Positions 1-9,308 of a stretch of DNA of 64,000 nucleotides are shown here, one piece after another (the stretch's first letter is position 1; the number at the start of each line of letters is the position of its first letter). The DNA is from an uncultured Thalassotalea sp. GTDB lineage: Bacteria > Pseudomonadota > Gammaproteobacteria > Enterobacterales > Alteromonadaceae. A program made the position numbers and the translations under genes. A model generated the notes under the pieces. That model saw nothing but the letters and a program-made list of their open reading frames with translations, ran no database searches and was not told where the DNA came from. The DNA is taken from the NCBI GenBank assembly GCA_947492575.1, contig CANLNK010000001.1:1054001-1118000 (forward strand). Reading direction: 5' to 3'.

Positions 1-152
1 TCCACTTCTTATCTCTCTTTTTACTCTATTGCAAATATATTGTTTGTAATCATTCAATGAATGTGGTGTTTTTTAAACATTAATTTGGAAGTATTCTATT
101 TTCAAGCTGATTTGAGCGAATTACACATTTTATATTTGAAGAGGAAATGAAA

Positions 153-602
153 ATGAACAAATTAACGTTAAACACTTTATTTAAGTCTAGTGCAGGTTTT
201 AGCTCTCTGGCTTTACGTATACCAGTAGGCATCATTCTGGCGGCTCACGGCGCACAGAAATTGTTTGGTTGGTTCGGTGGTTATGGCCTAGAAGGCACTG
301 GTCAGTGGATGGCAAGCATTGGATTAGCGCCGGGCTACTTAATGGCATTGATGGCCGGCAGTGCAGAATTCTTTGGCGGAATAGCATTAATTTTGGGCTT
401 TCTAACACGACCAGCAGCAGCTGTAAGTGCTTTTACAATGTTAGTGGCGATCTTTTTTGTTCATATTAACCACGGTTTGTTCATGAGCAATAACGGTTAT
501 GAGTTTGCACTTAGCTTGTTTGCAGCTACGCTTGCTTTAGCGATTCAAGGTGGTGGACGACTATCTGTTGATAAAAAGTTGAGCAGTTTGTTAAGTCGAT
601 AA
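153..602 (+). CDS. DoxX family membrane protein (YqjF-like)
   Basis: A small inner-membrane protein of the DoxX family with four hydrophobic helices spread over its length and the family's early Gly-rich stretch (AAHGAQKLFGWFGG). An ATG at 147 lies only two bases after the GAGG box at 141-144, whereas the ATG at 153 has ideal spacing, so 153 is preferred. It is followed 105 bp later on the same strand by a glutathionyl-hydroquinone reductase. The same DoxX/reductase pairing is known as yqjF-yqjG in Escherichia coli, which supports a role in handling quinones or aromatic electrophiles. The biochemical activity of the DoxX partner is not established. Confidence 0.88.
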   Translation: MNKLTLNTLFKSSAGFSSLALRIPVGIILAAHGAQKLFGWFGGYGLEGTGQWMASIGLAPGYLMALMAGSAEFFGGIALILGFLTRPAAAVSAFTMLVAIFFVHINHGLFMSNNGYEFALSLFAATLALAIQGGGRLSVDKKLSSLLSR

Positions 603-707
603 ATATAGCGATTGACACGCTTAGAAAGAATTTTTATACAGTTAAAAGATTTTAAAACCGGCTTTTTGCGACACTTTTAAAGCCGTTAGATAGGAAAAGG
701 TGAAGTT

Positions 708-1649
708 ATGTTAGTGAATGGTCAATGGCAAAGTAAGTGGGATCCTGTTCAGAAAAAGGACAGTGAAGGAAGATTCATCCGTCAAAGCAGTGCTTTTACA
801 AATCGTATTCTCAATGCGCAAACAGCGGTTGAAAATGGCCTTAGATTGTATGTTGCATATATTTGTCCTTGGGCGACGCGCACGTTAATCGCACGTTCGT
901 TACTAGGATTAGAGCAGGTAATTGAAGTAAACGTGGTGGAACCTCAACTGGGTGACTTTGGTTGGAAGTTTGGCTCATTTCCAGGCGCAACTAACAGCGG
1001 TATTGAGGGAGTTGAGTTCGCTCACCAACTTTATACAAAGACGGATAAACAATATACGGGGCGAGCGACTGTACCTGTCCTTTGGGATATTGAGGGCGAT
1101 AAGATCATCAATAATGAGTCAGCAGATATATTGCGTATTTTTAATGATGATCTGAGACCTATCCATAATTCTGACGTTAACCTTTATCCTGATGCATTAA
1201 AAGCTGAGATTGACGCTTTTAATGAGAGTATCTATGACAGTGTAAACAACGGTGTTTATCGAGCTGGGTTTGCTTCAAGTCAACAGGCCTATGACGAAGC
1301 AATGGCTTCTTTGTTCGACCGTTTAGAGACACTAGACGAACATTTCCAGCAAAACGACTACGCCGTTGGCAACCAGTTAACAGAAAGTGATATTCGCTTG
1401 TTTGTCACTCTTGTACGTTTTGACGTAGCCTATCACGGTTTGTTCAAAACGAATGTTAAGTCAATCAGTGACTATTCTGGATTGTCAGCGTATTTAGAGC
1501 GTTTGTTAAAAATTGATGCTTTTGCAAAGAATACTCGCGTAGACCATATCAAAGCAGGTTACTATTCGATTAAAGCGTTAAACCCTTCTCAGATTGTGCC
1601 GAAAGGGCCACAACTTGATTGGTTTAAATATTTGTCGAAAGGGGTTTAA
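708..1649 (+). CDS. yqjG: Glutathionyl-hydroquinone reductase (Xi-class glutathione transferase)
   Basis: A cytosolic Xi-class glutathione transferase that reduces glutathionyl-hydroquinones to hydroquinones. The thioredoxin-like N-terminal half carries the diagnostic CPWA motif with catalytic Cys53, preceded by the Trp-rich start typical of the class. The helical C-terminal domain spans roughly residues 160-300. The length of 313 residues fits the family. An AAGGTGA box stands before the ATG. It follows the DoxX gene on the same strand and is probably co-transcribed, as in the yqjFG operon of E. coli. Family assignment is firm; the physiological substrate here is unknown. Confidence 0.93.
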   Translation: MLVNGQWQSKWDPVQKKDSEGRFIRQSSAFTNRILNAQTAVENGLRLYVAYICPWATRTLIARSLLGLEQVIEVNVVEPQLGDFGWKFGSFPGATNSGIEGVEFAHQLYTKTDKQYTGRATVPVLWDIEGDKIINNESADILRIFNDDLRPIHNSDVNLYPDALKAEIDAFNESIYDSVNNGVYRAGFASSQQAYDEAMASLFDRLETLDEHFQQNDYAVGNQLTESDIRLFVTLVRFDVAYHGLFKTNVKSISDYSGLSAYLERLLKIDAFAKNTRVDHIKAGYYSIKALNPSQIVPKGPQLDWFKYLSKGV

Positions 1650-2013
1650 GTTAAGCTAAGCTAATGGTTACTCCCTATTGTTCACCTTTTTAAATTTATC
1701 GGCTTTTCTATTGCTTTGCTTCCCGTGAAGTTAGGAGAGCCGATGAACGATTGCATCGATAATATGATTGTGCAGTCGCCATTAGTTAATAAATGATTCC
1801 TTATTTTATTTTAATGCACTGTTTATCAGTTAACATTGCATTGTTGTTTGGCGGTATCAAAGTTTTAATGAGTTGTTTCTAGTGCTTTTATGAAGTAAGC
1901 GGAGCCTTTAGCTGCTATTTCAGGAGGCAATAATAACCGCAATTGGGCAAGTAGTTGCCGCTTTCAAATATATTCAACGTTAGTTTTTCGTTACTACTGA
2001 GGAATTATACCTT
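1650..2013. other. Intergenic region before the DTVSIS protein gene
   Basis: No convincing ORF is visible. A 7-bp inverted repeat (ATCGGCT at 1698-1704, AGCCGAT at 1738-1744) could form a hairpin after yqjG but lacks a T run. The region ends in a sigma-54-type promoter, listed separately. Activator binding sites would be expected in this stretch, but I cannot point to a clear pair. Confidence 0.5.
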
Positions 2014-2028
2014 TGGCATAAACTTTGT
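2014..2028 (+). promoter_or_regulatory. Sigma-54 (RpoN) promoter
   Basis: TGGCAT, five bases, then TTGT. The GG and TG elements have the exact -24/-12 spacing of RpoN promoters, and seven of eight key bases match the consensus. Transcription would begin near 2040, giving a short leader before the ATG at 2065. No stronger sigma-70 promoter is obvious nearby. RpoN often drives flagellar or nitrogen genes in these bacteria. Confidence 0.65.
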
Positions 2029-2064
2029 AATGGTGCTGTTCAGATAAAGCAATGAGCGATAGCA

Positions 2065-2547
2065 ATGAATGCCATTAACAGTATTTCATCAAGTAGTGCG
2101 AATACGCTGAGTTATTACACTCAAACTCTTCCCAATGAACACAATGCTGCCGAGCGCAAGAAGAATGTATCAAACAATGCCGATACCGTGTCAATTTCTG
2201 TTGAAGCGCGAGCCGCCGCAGAAAAAGACAATACTTCCACTTCAGAAAGCAAAGGCAACATTTACACGCTTAAATATGGTGATCTAAATGCGTATGAGAA
2301 TATGACTTTCATGGAAAAAGCCTATCAATCTGTTATCGATAATCGAACGGGTCTTGACAGGGAAAAGGTCGAGGAAATAAATGAAAAAATGGAAGCGATC
2401 ATTAATGACAAAAGTATTCCCGCGGAAGAAAAAGCACAATTATTAGAAAGTTTAGCAAAAGCAAAAGAAGCTCTATATAAGAAAGCGGCAGAGTTGACAG
2501 AAGAGCAAGCTAAACTCAAAGAAACTCAGGAACCCATGAAGGCCTAA
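2065..2547 (+). CDS. Unknown protein with DTVSIS motif and helical C-terminus
   Basis: A 160-residue protein of no recognised family. The first 40 residues are Ser/Asn-rich and probably disordered. Then comes the short motif ADTVSISVEARA (around residues 39-50), followed by a charged, helix-prone region from about residue 95 with many Lys and Glu, likely a coiled coil. There is no signal peptide or membrane segment. The motif resembles the DxVxLSxxA segment seen near the N-terminus of many FlgM anti-sigma factors, but the rest does not match FlgM. A sigma-54 promoter lies just upstream. A broken gene at 5246 has the same architecture. The function is unknown; a link to motility is a guess. 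Confidence 0.75.
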   Translation: MNAINSISSSSANTLSYYTQTLPNEHNAAERKKNVSNNADTVSISVEARAAAEKDNTSTSESKGNIYTLKYGDLNAYENMTFMEKAYQSVIDNRTGLDREKVEEINEKMEAIINDKSIPAEEKAQLLESLAKAKEALYKKAAELTEEQAKLKETQEPMKA

Positions 2548-2609
2548 ACATTGCGAAACTGAAGTGTGTTTAATCCATATATATTAATAATTTATCTGAA
2601 GAAATAACG

Positions 2610-3329
2610 ATGTTAATCAATAATCAAGTAAGCTCGGGCGAGCAAATTCTATCTGACACGAAAAGAACCACTGTCAACGCTCTAGGTGGAACTAAGTTTG
2701 AAGATTATATGAAAGCTTTAAGCTCATCCACAACAACAGAAATGACAAGTGTCGATGACAACGCGAATAAACCGAAAGTAGCGATGGACACGAACAAAGG
2801 CACTGTCGAAATGAGTCTTGATGACTATTTCACGCCTAAATCATATGCCAATGACTCTGTAAGCTTACTTGACGTGCCACTATTGCTCCCATCAGCGCAT
2901 AATGTAGATACGTTAGCTAAGTATTCTGAACAAAAGCTTAAAGGGTTAATGGATCAATATGATATTCCGGCTCCGCCGGCAACGATTGAATTTGATCAAC
3001 AAGGTCAATTGGTGCTTCCGTCAGACTACCCCTATGCAGCTGAACTCAAACATGCGTTGAACGAACAGCCTCAAATTGAAAAGGCGTTAAGTGCTACAAC
3101 AGCACTCGCTAGCCACTACGCAGGGATAATGGAAGGTCAACCTTTTAGGGACGAGATGTCAACGGCTAGAACACAAGCAGATCGTGAGAGAATAGCAGAA
3201 AAGTATAGCTACTTGTTTGATGAGAATAGACCACCAGTTCATATCGTACTATCGTTTCTTGATGACGGTAGCATGTTAGTCGGTGGAAGAGGAGGGGCGG
3301 CAGGCAGTCAGACTATGTTTGAGACGTAG
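2610..3329 (+). CDS. Unknown soluble protein
   Basis: A 239-residue protein that I do not recognise. It has no signal peptide and no membrane helix. The first 85 residues are polar and low in complexity. The middle (around 95-200) looks folded, with alternating hydrophobic residues and a Pro-rich turn (YDIPAPPATIEF). The C-terminus ends in a Gly-rich segment (VGGRGGAAG). It starts 62 bp after the DTVSIS gene on the same strand and may share its sigma-54 promoter, since no separate strong promoter is seen. A GAAGAAA stretch precedes the ATG as a weak ribosome binding site. A strong hairpin terminator follows. Confidence 0.75.
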   Translation: MLINNQVSSGEQILSDTKRTTVNALGGTKFEDYMKALSSSTTTEMTSVDDNANKPKVAMDTNKGTVEMSLDDYFTPKSYANDSVSLLDVPLLLPSAHNVDTLAKYSEQKLKGLMDQYDIPAPPATIEFDQQGQLVLPSDYPYAAELKHALNEQPQIEKALSATTALASHYAGIMEGQPFRDEMSTARTQADRERIAEKYSYLFDENRPPVHIVLSFLDDGSMLVGGRGGAAGSQTMFET

Positions 3330-3365
3330 TCATTGGCGTTAATGTCGCGTTTTTAATTCTGGATT

Positions 3366-3393
3366 AAAAGCGAACTCTACGCAGCTCGCTTTT
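3366..3393. terminator. Bidirectional hairpin terminator
   Basis: AAAAGCGA and TCGCTTTT form a perfect 8-bp stem flanked by A and T runs. It lies between the convergent genes ending at 3329 (+) and 3424 (-) and can serve both. Confidence 0.7.
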
Positions 3394-3423
3394 CTGGTCT
3401 TTTAGTTTAGAAGCTATTTGCCA

Positions 3424-4062
3424 CTAATATGCGACGCCTATACGTTTGTTCTGATTAGCAGCTTGTTCTAGTTCATCAACGAATGCCACTGCATAATCGG
3501 CGACAGAAATTCGGCTATTGCCTTGTTCATCCGTGATTAGCTGTTCACCGCCAAGGCGAAATTGATTGAGCTTATCACCTGGGAAAATCTCCGCAGCAGG
3601 GCTAATGAAAGTCCAATTCAATGAGCTGTTCGATTGTTTAAATACGTCTAGTGCTTCACCTTGTGCTATGGCTTCGTCTTTGTATTCCTCTGGAAATTCT
3701 GCGGTATCAACTAACTTTAAGTTAGGAGCGACTTCGAGGGAGCCAGCTCCACCTACCCAGAGTAAACGTTCAACTGTTGTGCTTGGTAATTCTCGCAGTA
3801 AACGTTCTGCGGTATTTTTTACGATTTCGTGATTGCCAATTGCGCGGCCGCCAATCGCAGCAACAAATACAGTTTCGTCGCTAACTAGGGAAGTTAGTGA
3901 TTGTGACGCATCGTTCAAATCAAATGATTTGGCAGCTACGCCAGCAACATTATACTTTTCGTGCTCACGCACTAAAGCTGTAATTTCGTGTCCTCTTGAT
4001 TTTGCTTCCGCGACAATATGACTGCCAATCCAACCTGATGCGCCTAATACGATTAGTTTCAT
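3424..4062 (-). CDS. NAD(P)-binding oxidoreductase (atypical SDR, NmrA/YwnB-like)
   Basis: A Rossmann-fold protein of 212 residues. The N-terminus carries the GASGWIG dinucleotide-binding loop (residues 7-13), and the ordering of beta-alpha units fits the atypical short-chain dehydrogenase group that includes NmrA-like and YwnB-like proteins. These bind NAD(P) and act as reductases or as redox sensors. An AGAGGA box precedes the ATG. Directly upstream of that box is a run of eight C on the coding strand (G at 4077-4084). The gene is divergent from a LysR regulator at 4194, which probably controls it. The substrate cannot be predicted. Confidence 0.85.
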   Translation of the reverse strand: MKLIVLGASGWIGSHIVAEAKSRGHEITALVREHEKYNVAGVAAKSFDLNDASQSLTSLVSDETVFVAAIGGRAIGNHEIVKNTAERLLRELPSTTVERLLWVGGAGSLEVAPNLKLVDTAEFPEEYKDEAIAQGEALDVFKQSNSSLNWTFISPAAEIFPGDKLNQFRLGGEQLITDEQGNSRISVADYAVAFVDELEQAANQNKRIGVAY

Positions 4063-4146
4063 AATATTTTCCTCTAGGGGGGGGATGTTTTGAGTTGTGT
4101 CTAGATTAGAAGAAAACTAAGATGAAATAATCAGTCAAAAATGAAA

Positions 4147-4171
4147 TAGATTGTATCTGTTTTGCAATCTA
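4147..4171. promoter_or_regulatory. Candidate LysR operator between the SDR gene and its regulator
   Basis: TAGATTG and CAATCTA form a 7-bp inverted repeat with an 11-bp spacer, in the interval between the divergent genes. This geometry suits LysR-type recognition sites. It would support autoregulation and control of the SDR gene. The assignment is inference from position and symmetry. Confidence 0.45.
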
Positions 4172-4193
4172 ATTAATGGTGAGCCAGCAAGTA

Positions 4194-5087
4194 ATGGATC
4201 GTATCACTGCAATTAAAAGCTTTGTCGAAGTAGCACATTTACTGAGTTTCACAAAAGCTGCTGAGCAACTTGGTTTAAGTCGTCTTCAGGTTACACGCCA
4301 TGTTCAAGAGTTAGAAAAGTGGCTTGAACAAAGGTTATTGCATCGCACCACTCGTAAGGTGAGTTTGACTCAACAGGGAGAGCAAGCATTAGTCCGCTTT
4401 GAGCGAATTTTAGATGAAACCAGTGCTTTGGTTGCAGAGAGTGCTAATGATAAAACTAGCCTTTCTGGAACGGTTCGAATTTCGAGCCCCATCGGTTTCG
4501 CACAGAGAATGCTTGCTGATGCCGCCAGTAAGTTCATAGCTCAAAATCCGAATGTTCAAATCGACATTCATGCCAGTGATAGTTTTTCCAACTTAGTTGA
4601 ACAACGAATTGATATTGCTTTGCGTTTCACGAATACACCCGATGAAACATTAATCGCCAGACCGCTAATGGCTATCGGTGCGTGCATCTGTGCATCCAAA
4701 GATTATTTAGACAAAAATGCAGTTCCTACACAGCCTGAAGAGTTAAAAAAACATCCTTGTTTGGTGCATTTATCAAACGATAAATGGCGATTTATAAAAG
4801 ATGACCAAAGTGTTGAAGTGAAGGTAAGTGGACCATTAGTTTGTAACGATGTTACGACACTCATTCAAGCTGCAATTAACGGAGCTGGGATCGCGTGGTT
4901 GCCATACGACATAGCGCGAAACTACATAGCAGAGCAAAAGCTTAAACCCATTTTGCAAAGTTACAAGCTTGAGAGCAACAAACTCTGGGCCGTGTATTTA
5001 TCTAGAAGTTATCAGTCTCCAGTTGTAAGGGCTTTTATAGATTTTATTGCGGAACAATGGCAACACGACATTTTGCCTTTTGATTGA
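4194..5087 (+). CDS. LysR family transcriptional regulator
   Basis: A LysR-type regulator of 297 residues with an N-terminal winged helix-turn-helix (about residues 1-60, including SFTKAAEQLGLSRLQVTRHVQELE) and a C-terminal effector-binding domain. The ORF is open from an ATG at 4176, but the family normally starts directly at MDRITAIKSF, and the ATG at 4194 has a GGTGAG box ten bases upstream, so 4194 is used. The protein belongs to the group that regulates divergent reductase or dehydrogenase genes. The SDR gene at 3424-4062 is the likely target. The inducer is unknown. Confidence 0.9.
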   Translation: MDRITAIKSFVEVAHLLSFTKAAEQLGLSRLQVTRHVQELEKWLEQRLLHRTTRKVSLTQQGEQALVRFERILDETSALVAESANDKTSLSGTVRISSPIGFAQRMLADAASKFIAQNPNVQIDIHASDSFSNLVEQRIDIALRFTNTPDETLIARPLMAIGACICASKDYLDKNAVPTQPEELKKHPCLVHLSNDKWRFIKDDQSVEVKVSGPLVCNDVTTLIQAAINGAGIAWLPYDIARNYIAEQKLKPILQSYKLESNKLWAVYLSRSYQSPVVRAFIDFIAEQWQHDILPFD

Positions 5088-5245
5088 AGAGACCGATGGT
5101 GTTGTAAAGTCTCTTATTCAATATGGGAATAGGAATAAGATTATCGTCGTTAAAAAACAGTATGAACGCATAATGGTTTGCGGGTAGTTAAACAAACCTC
5201 CTTTTTGGCCGACAACAAGGAAATGGCTATTTTCAAGGAAAGAAT

Positions 5246-5686
5246 ATGAGTATCTCCCGCATCGAACAAAGCAATTTCAAAATATACTCACCTTATATTT
5301 CCGCAAGCAAAGAAAAAGACAAAAAACAAGAAGGCAATAAACCGGAACAAAGTGAAGATACCGTCACTATTTCGGCAGATAGTTGGCAAAAGTTGAAAGG
5401 TTCTAACGAAGAGGGGGAGAGACGAATCAAAGCCTAAGCATATTAAATTAATGATCGAGGCTATAGAGCGTCTTGTTGAACAGATCACCATAGCAGAAGA
5501 AACGCTGGTGCAGGCGAAAAAAGCTGAGTATGTCGATGACGAAACACGGAGAACGGTGATAGAAAGGCATCAAAGCTATTTAAAATCTCAGGAGACCGTT
5601 CGATTTCAAGCACTTCAATCATTAAAGAAGCGATGAAAGAAGCTGGGGTTTCTGAACCAAGTATTATTACTGACTTAATGCGCTAA
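5246..5686 (+). pseudogene. Broken DTVTIS-motif protein gene, two apparent frameshifts
   Basis: Three overlapping or adjacent reading frames look like one damaged gene. The first (5246-5437) encodes an N-terminal part with the motif EDTVTISAD. If one G of the five at 5411-5415 is removed, the frame runs on without a stop into the second ORF (5451-5636), a Glu/Lys-rich helical region beginning around MIEAIERLVEQ. Near 5620 a shift back to the first frame continues into IKEAMKEAGV and a stop at 5684-5686. The rebuilt product is about 146 residues, similar to the 160-residue protein at 2065 with the same layout. Either the gene is decaying or the sequence contains indel errors. The two ORFs could also be real separate short genes. 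Confidence 0.6.
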
Positions 5687-6195
5687 GCTTTCTTAAGTCA
5701 TTGGCTGAGAGTATTAACTCTGTCTAACTTGTTTTGGATTACACTTAACTCAGTAATATCTATTTAGTCAAAAACGTTTGAACAGTTACCTTTGAATTCA
5801 CACAGAATGCGCTTCGTTTTAATTTTCAATAGCGGTTTTTCACATTCTCGTTAGTATATATTAAGGGTATTTTTGCATGTACATTGTTTGTGTGTTGGCT
5901 TTTAATGACGTCTATTGTTAGAAAAGAGTTGTCGTGCTGAATAACAAAAAAGAAAAACAATAGACAGATTCAATTTTAGCCCCTGTCTTAATAATTTAAA
6001 GAAGTGAACCTTTGCGTTCACGCACGCATATATACTACTTTTCCTATCTTCTTTGTTTTCATCCAAACTTTTTAATTTTCAATAAAATAAAATACCAACT
6101 CCCTAAACATTCGATTGTTTTTCTTTTCATGGATGACATATGATAAGTAATAACTACACTCTATTACGCTTCTGTCGTAGGTATAATTTTACGCC
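5687..6195. other. AT-rich intergenic region before the hybrid kinase
   Basis: No coding signal is visible. It holds a 10-bp inverted repeat (GTCTATTGTT at 5910-5919, AACAATAGAC at 5956-5965, 36-nt spacer) and a small hairpin GTGAAC/GTTCAC at 6004-6021 with a 6-nt loop. Neither has a T run of terminator type. They may mark regulation of the kinase gene. Confidence 0.45.
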
Positions 6196-8979
6196 GTGTC
6201 TTTTTTAAATAGTAATACATCCAAGATATGTGTTTTCGGCGTATTAGCCATTTTATTGAATCTATTCCCCGTCAGCCTAATTAGCGGCTCAGAGCTTATT
6301 TTCGGTAATGTTTTGGCGGTAGCAGTAGCGCTGTTGTTTGGCATAAAAGCAGGGTTATTCGTAAGCTTAAGTGCATCTTTAATGAGCTACTTTAGTTGGG
6401 GACATTTTCTGTTGCTAGCGCCTTTTGCTATTGAGGTGTTATGTGTGGGGTATGCTCGTAAAGTCAATCGCTCCCCATTGCTAATTGGTCTTATTTATTG
6501 GTGTACGCTGGGTGTCTCGATTGTCGCAGTGGAGTATTTCTATTTCACCGATTATTTAGATGAAACTCGTAATGCGATTATTATTAAATATCTGCTGAAT
6601 GGGATTATAAATGTATCGGCTGGCTATGTTGTAGCATTGGCATTAAGTGGTGTTTTCAATAAAACACATCTATTCCAGTTAAGGCTAGCTAGATTAATCA
6701 CTTTAGTCGTATTTATGGCTGTCTCTTTTTCTGTATTGCTGAACTCTTATTTCTGGTTGCAAGAAACAAAACAAGACAAATTGACCCATTTAAAAGAGTC
6801 ATTAAGTATTGATGCCCAGCACGTCGCAACAGGCATTGAAGAGTACATATATAAAACAAGTGATGCGCTCGCACTCCAAGCTGAACTATCTAGAGACATG
6901 ATAGTTTGGGAAGATTTCGAGCGCCAATTGCAGCTTATTGCTCAGCATCAACATAATATATTGACCATGTTAGTAGCAGATGAACAAGGCGATATTGTCG
7001 CTACGTATCCCAAGTCTTTATTAGCCTTAGTCACTAAAGGTGATAGCAGCTTTTCGGTAGAACACAGGGACTATTTTATACAGGCTAAAGATACAGGTAT
7101 GCCGTTTGTCTCTGATGTATTTCAAGGACAAGGGTTCGGCGACGATCCTATAATTGCACTGTCGTCTCCATTATTTGCCAATAATGAATTTCAAGGGATT
7201 ATCGAAGCTTCTCTGAATTTGGATCAGTTTTCCTTGCTTGATAGAAAGCTGGTTCATCCAGAGCAAAGCCTTCTTGTGCTAGACAAACAAAAGCGAGTGA
7301 TATACTACTCAGAGTCGCTTAACTATCAATTTTTGCAACCGCTTGATAACGCAGAGGTGTCTCGTTTTATTGAAGCTCCCGACAATTACTTTTTTGTAAA
7401 CCAGTTTGGTAAGCACATGATTGCCGATGGTTTTACGCTACCATCACTTAAGTGGACAATTATTTCAATGGTACCAAGAAGTGTTTATGAGAGGGAGCTA
7501 GGTATTCTCGTCCAGCAGTCTTTGGTAATACTTGCGCTATCAGTCGCATTTTTCTTGTTTGTGGCCGATAGAATTGCGCGCACGATGAGCCAGCCGATCA
7601 CTAGTCTCAGCAATGCCCTTACAAAAGCAAATAAAAGCGGAAAGTTTGAAGAGCTTCAGCTGGATGTGCCGGAAAGTGTATTGGAGGAGTTCAATGAATT
7701 AGTCCCGATTTTGAATCGATTCTCTGGCGAGCTAGCAAGGACTTTGGAGTCTTTAAATAAGTCAGTTAGGCATTCAGCCAAGGTGAATATTCAGTTAGAA
7801 AGGCTCAATGGTGAATTAGCTAGTAAAGTTGAAGACAAAACCAAGGCGCTATCCAGTGCGCTGAAACAGGCTAAGATCGCAAATGCCGCGAAAAGTGACT
7901 TTCTGGCAAACATGAGTCATGAAATCAGAACCCCTATGAACGGTATTGTTGGCACTATTCAGCTATTACAAAAAACGCCTCAAAATCAGGAAACACGTGA
8001 CTTACTCGATAGAGCAATGTACTCGTCGAACGCCTTGTTAGCACTTCTTAATGACATTCTTGATCTAACCAAAATTGAAGCGGGTAAGCTAGCACTAGAA
8101 GAGATCGAATTTAACTTAGAACCTTTGTTGGAATCAGTCAGTGATTCTGTACAAGCGATGGCAGCGGAAAACGGCGTAACTGTATCTATTGATGTTGAAC
8201 AAGGCTTTTTCACTACTCGTGTTGGCGACCCAGTAAGGGTAAGGCAAATACTGCTCAACCTTGTGTCAAATTCGGTGAAATTTACATCAGACGGAACCGT
8301 GCTCATTACTATAGCTGAAACTGAAGATGAAGGCCTTTGTATTGAAGTAAAAGACTCAGGAATAGGGATGTCTAAAGAGGCGGTTGACCGTCTATTTAGC
8401 CGATTTGAACAGGCTGATAGCTCTACGACACGAGAGTATGGCGGTACTGGGCTTGGTATGTCGATTACTCAGAATTTGGTTGAAATGATGAAGGGTGAAA
8501 TTAGTGTCGAAAGTGAAGAGGGGAAAGGGACTAAAGTCAATGTAGTACTGCCACTTCAGCGCGCCACCAAGATTGTTGAAGAAATTAATGGGCAGCAGGA
8601 CCATCCTGTTCCTGAATTACATGGAAAGAAAATTCTCTTAGCCGAAGACAATAGAATTAACCAAGTCATTTTTTTGTCGATGATGAAAGAAACAGGCGCT
8701 GAAATAGTTATTGCAGCTAATGGTCAAGAGGCTGTCGAGCTTGCCTCTGAAAATGTATTTGAGCTTATTTTCTTAGATATTCAAATGCCGGTGATGGATG
8801 GAATTGAGGCATGTCAGTTAATACGTAAGGAAAATCAATTTATTCCGATAATCGCAATTACCGCAAATGTGATGGAAGCAGACATAAATCGTTATCTAAC
8901 ATGTGGGTTTAATGACCATATCGGCAAACCTGTTAAAATGAATGAGCTTTATCATACAGTCACTAATTTAATAGCATGA
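6196..8979 (+). CDS. Hybrid sensor histidine kinase with Cache sensor and receiver
   Basis: A 927-residue membrane kinase that passes phosphate from His to an internal Asp. The N-terminus has about six hydrophobic helices (residues 8-190), then a periplasmic double-Cache-like sensor (about 190-430), another transmembrane helix (about 438-456) and a HAMP region. The kinase core has the H-box MSHEIRTP with His575, an N-box near 687 and G-boxes DSGIGMS and GGTGLGMS. The receiver spans about 812-925 with phospho-acceptor Asp861. No HPt domain is present, so a separate phosphotransfer protein is likely. The start is GTG, because a stop lies just upstream in frame and the hydrophobic N-terminus requires it. 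The ligand and output are unknown. Confidence 0.92.
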   Translation: MSFLNSNTSKICVFGVLAILLNLFPVSLISGSELIFGNVLAVAVALLFGIKAGLFVSLSASLMSYFSWGHFLLLAPFAIEVLCVGYARKVNRSPLLIGLIYWCTLGVSIVAVEYFYFTDYLDETRNAIIIKYLLNGIINVSAGYVVALALSGVFNKTHLFQLRLARLITLVVFMAVSFSVLLNSYFWLQETKQDKLTHLKESLSIDAQHVATGIEEYIYKTSDALALQAELSRDMIVWEDFERQLQLIAQHQHNILTMLVADEQGDIVATYPKSLLALVTKGDSSFSVEHRDYFIQAKDTGMPFVSDVFQGQGFGDDPIIALSSPLFANNEFQGIIEASLNLDQFSLLDRKLVHPEQSLLVLDKQKRVIYYSESLNYQFLQPLDNAEVSRFIEAPDNYFFVNQFGKHMIADGFTLPSLKWTIISMVPRSVYERELGILVQQSLVILALSVAFFLFVADRIARTMSQPITSLSNALTKANKSGKFEELQLDVPESVLEEFNELVPILNRFSGELARTLESLNKSVRHSAKVNIQLERLNGELASKVEDKTKALSSALKQAKIANAAKSDFLANMSHEIRTPMNGIVGTIQLLQKTPQNQETRDLLDRAMYSSNALLALLNDILDLTKIEAGKLALEEIEFNLEPLLESVSDSVQAMAAENGVTVSIDVEQGFFTTRVGDPVRVRQILLNLVSNSVKFTSDGTVLITIAETEDEGLCIEVKDSGIGMSKEAVDRLFSRFEQADSSTTREYGGTGLGMSITQNLVEMMKGEISVESEEGKGTKVNVVLPLQRATKIVEEINGQQDHPVPELHGKKILLAEDNRINQVIFLSMMKETGAEIVIAANGQEAVELASENVFELIFLDIQMPVMDGIEACQLIRKENQFIPIIAITANVMEADINRYLTCGFNDHIGKPVKMNELYHTVTNLIA

Positions 8980-9308
8980 CCCTGTTTGTTATTTAGACAA
9001 GCATCATGATTAGTGAAAACAAACTGATTTTATCCACACTGATTTCATTAACAAACTAACCTCGGCATATATTGATTTGGAACGTTTCTGATGATTACGG
9101 CGTTTTATCGAAAATTACGAGCCTAATGGTTGTTATCATTTGCGCTGTAACTGCCGGTCAGGTAGGCGATTGCCCCCATAAAATCCAGATACCTGGTATA
9201 TCACCAGAAACATATCTAACTTTGTAGTTACTTGTTAAAAATATAAAATACTGATAGAACAGTCATATAGATAGCAGGGCAGTGAAGTTCACAGTACAGG
9301 ATGTATGC
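8980..9308. other. Intergenic region between the kinase and the DUF2339 gene
   Basis: No gene is visible. A short palindrome (ATACC-T-GGTAT, 9189-9199) is a possible operator. I see no convincing terminator for the kinase gene. Confidence 0.4.

Noticed and set aside
1698-1744. Possible structured RNA or riboswitch after yqjG
   Set aside because: Only a 7-bp stem with a 33-nt loop, no recognisable conserved core, and no downstream gene of metabolic type.
5633-5686. Independent 17-residue peptide gene
   Set aside because: It is in frame with the first part of the broken DTVTIS gene and reads as its tail, so a separate gene is less likely.
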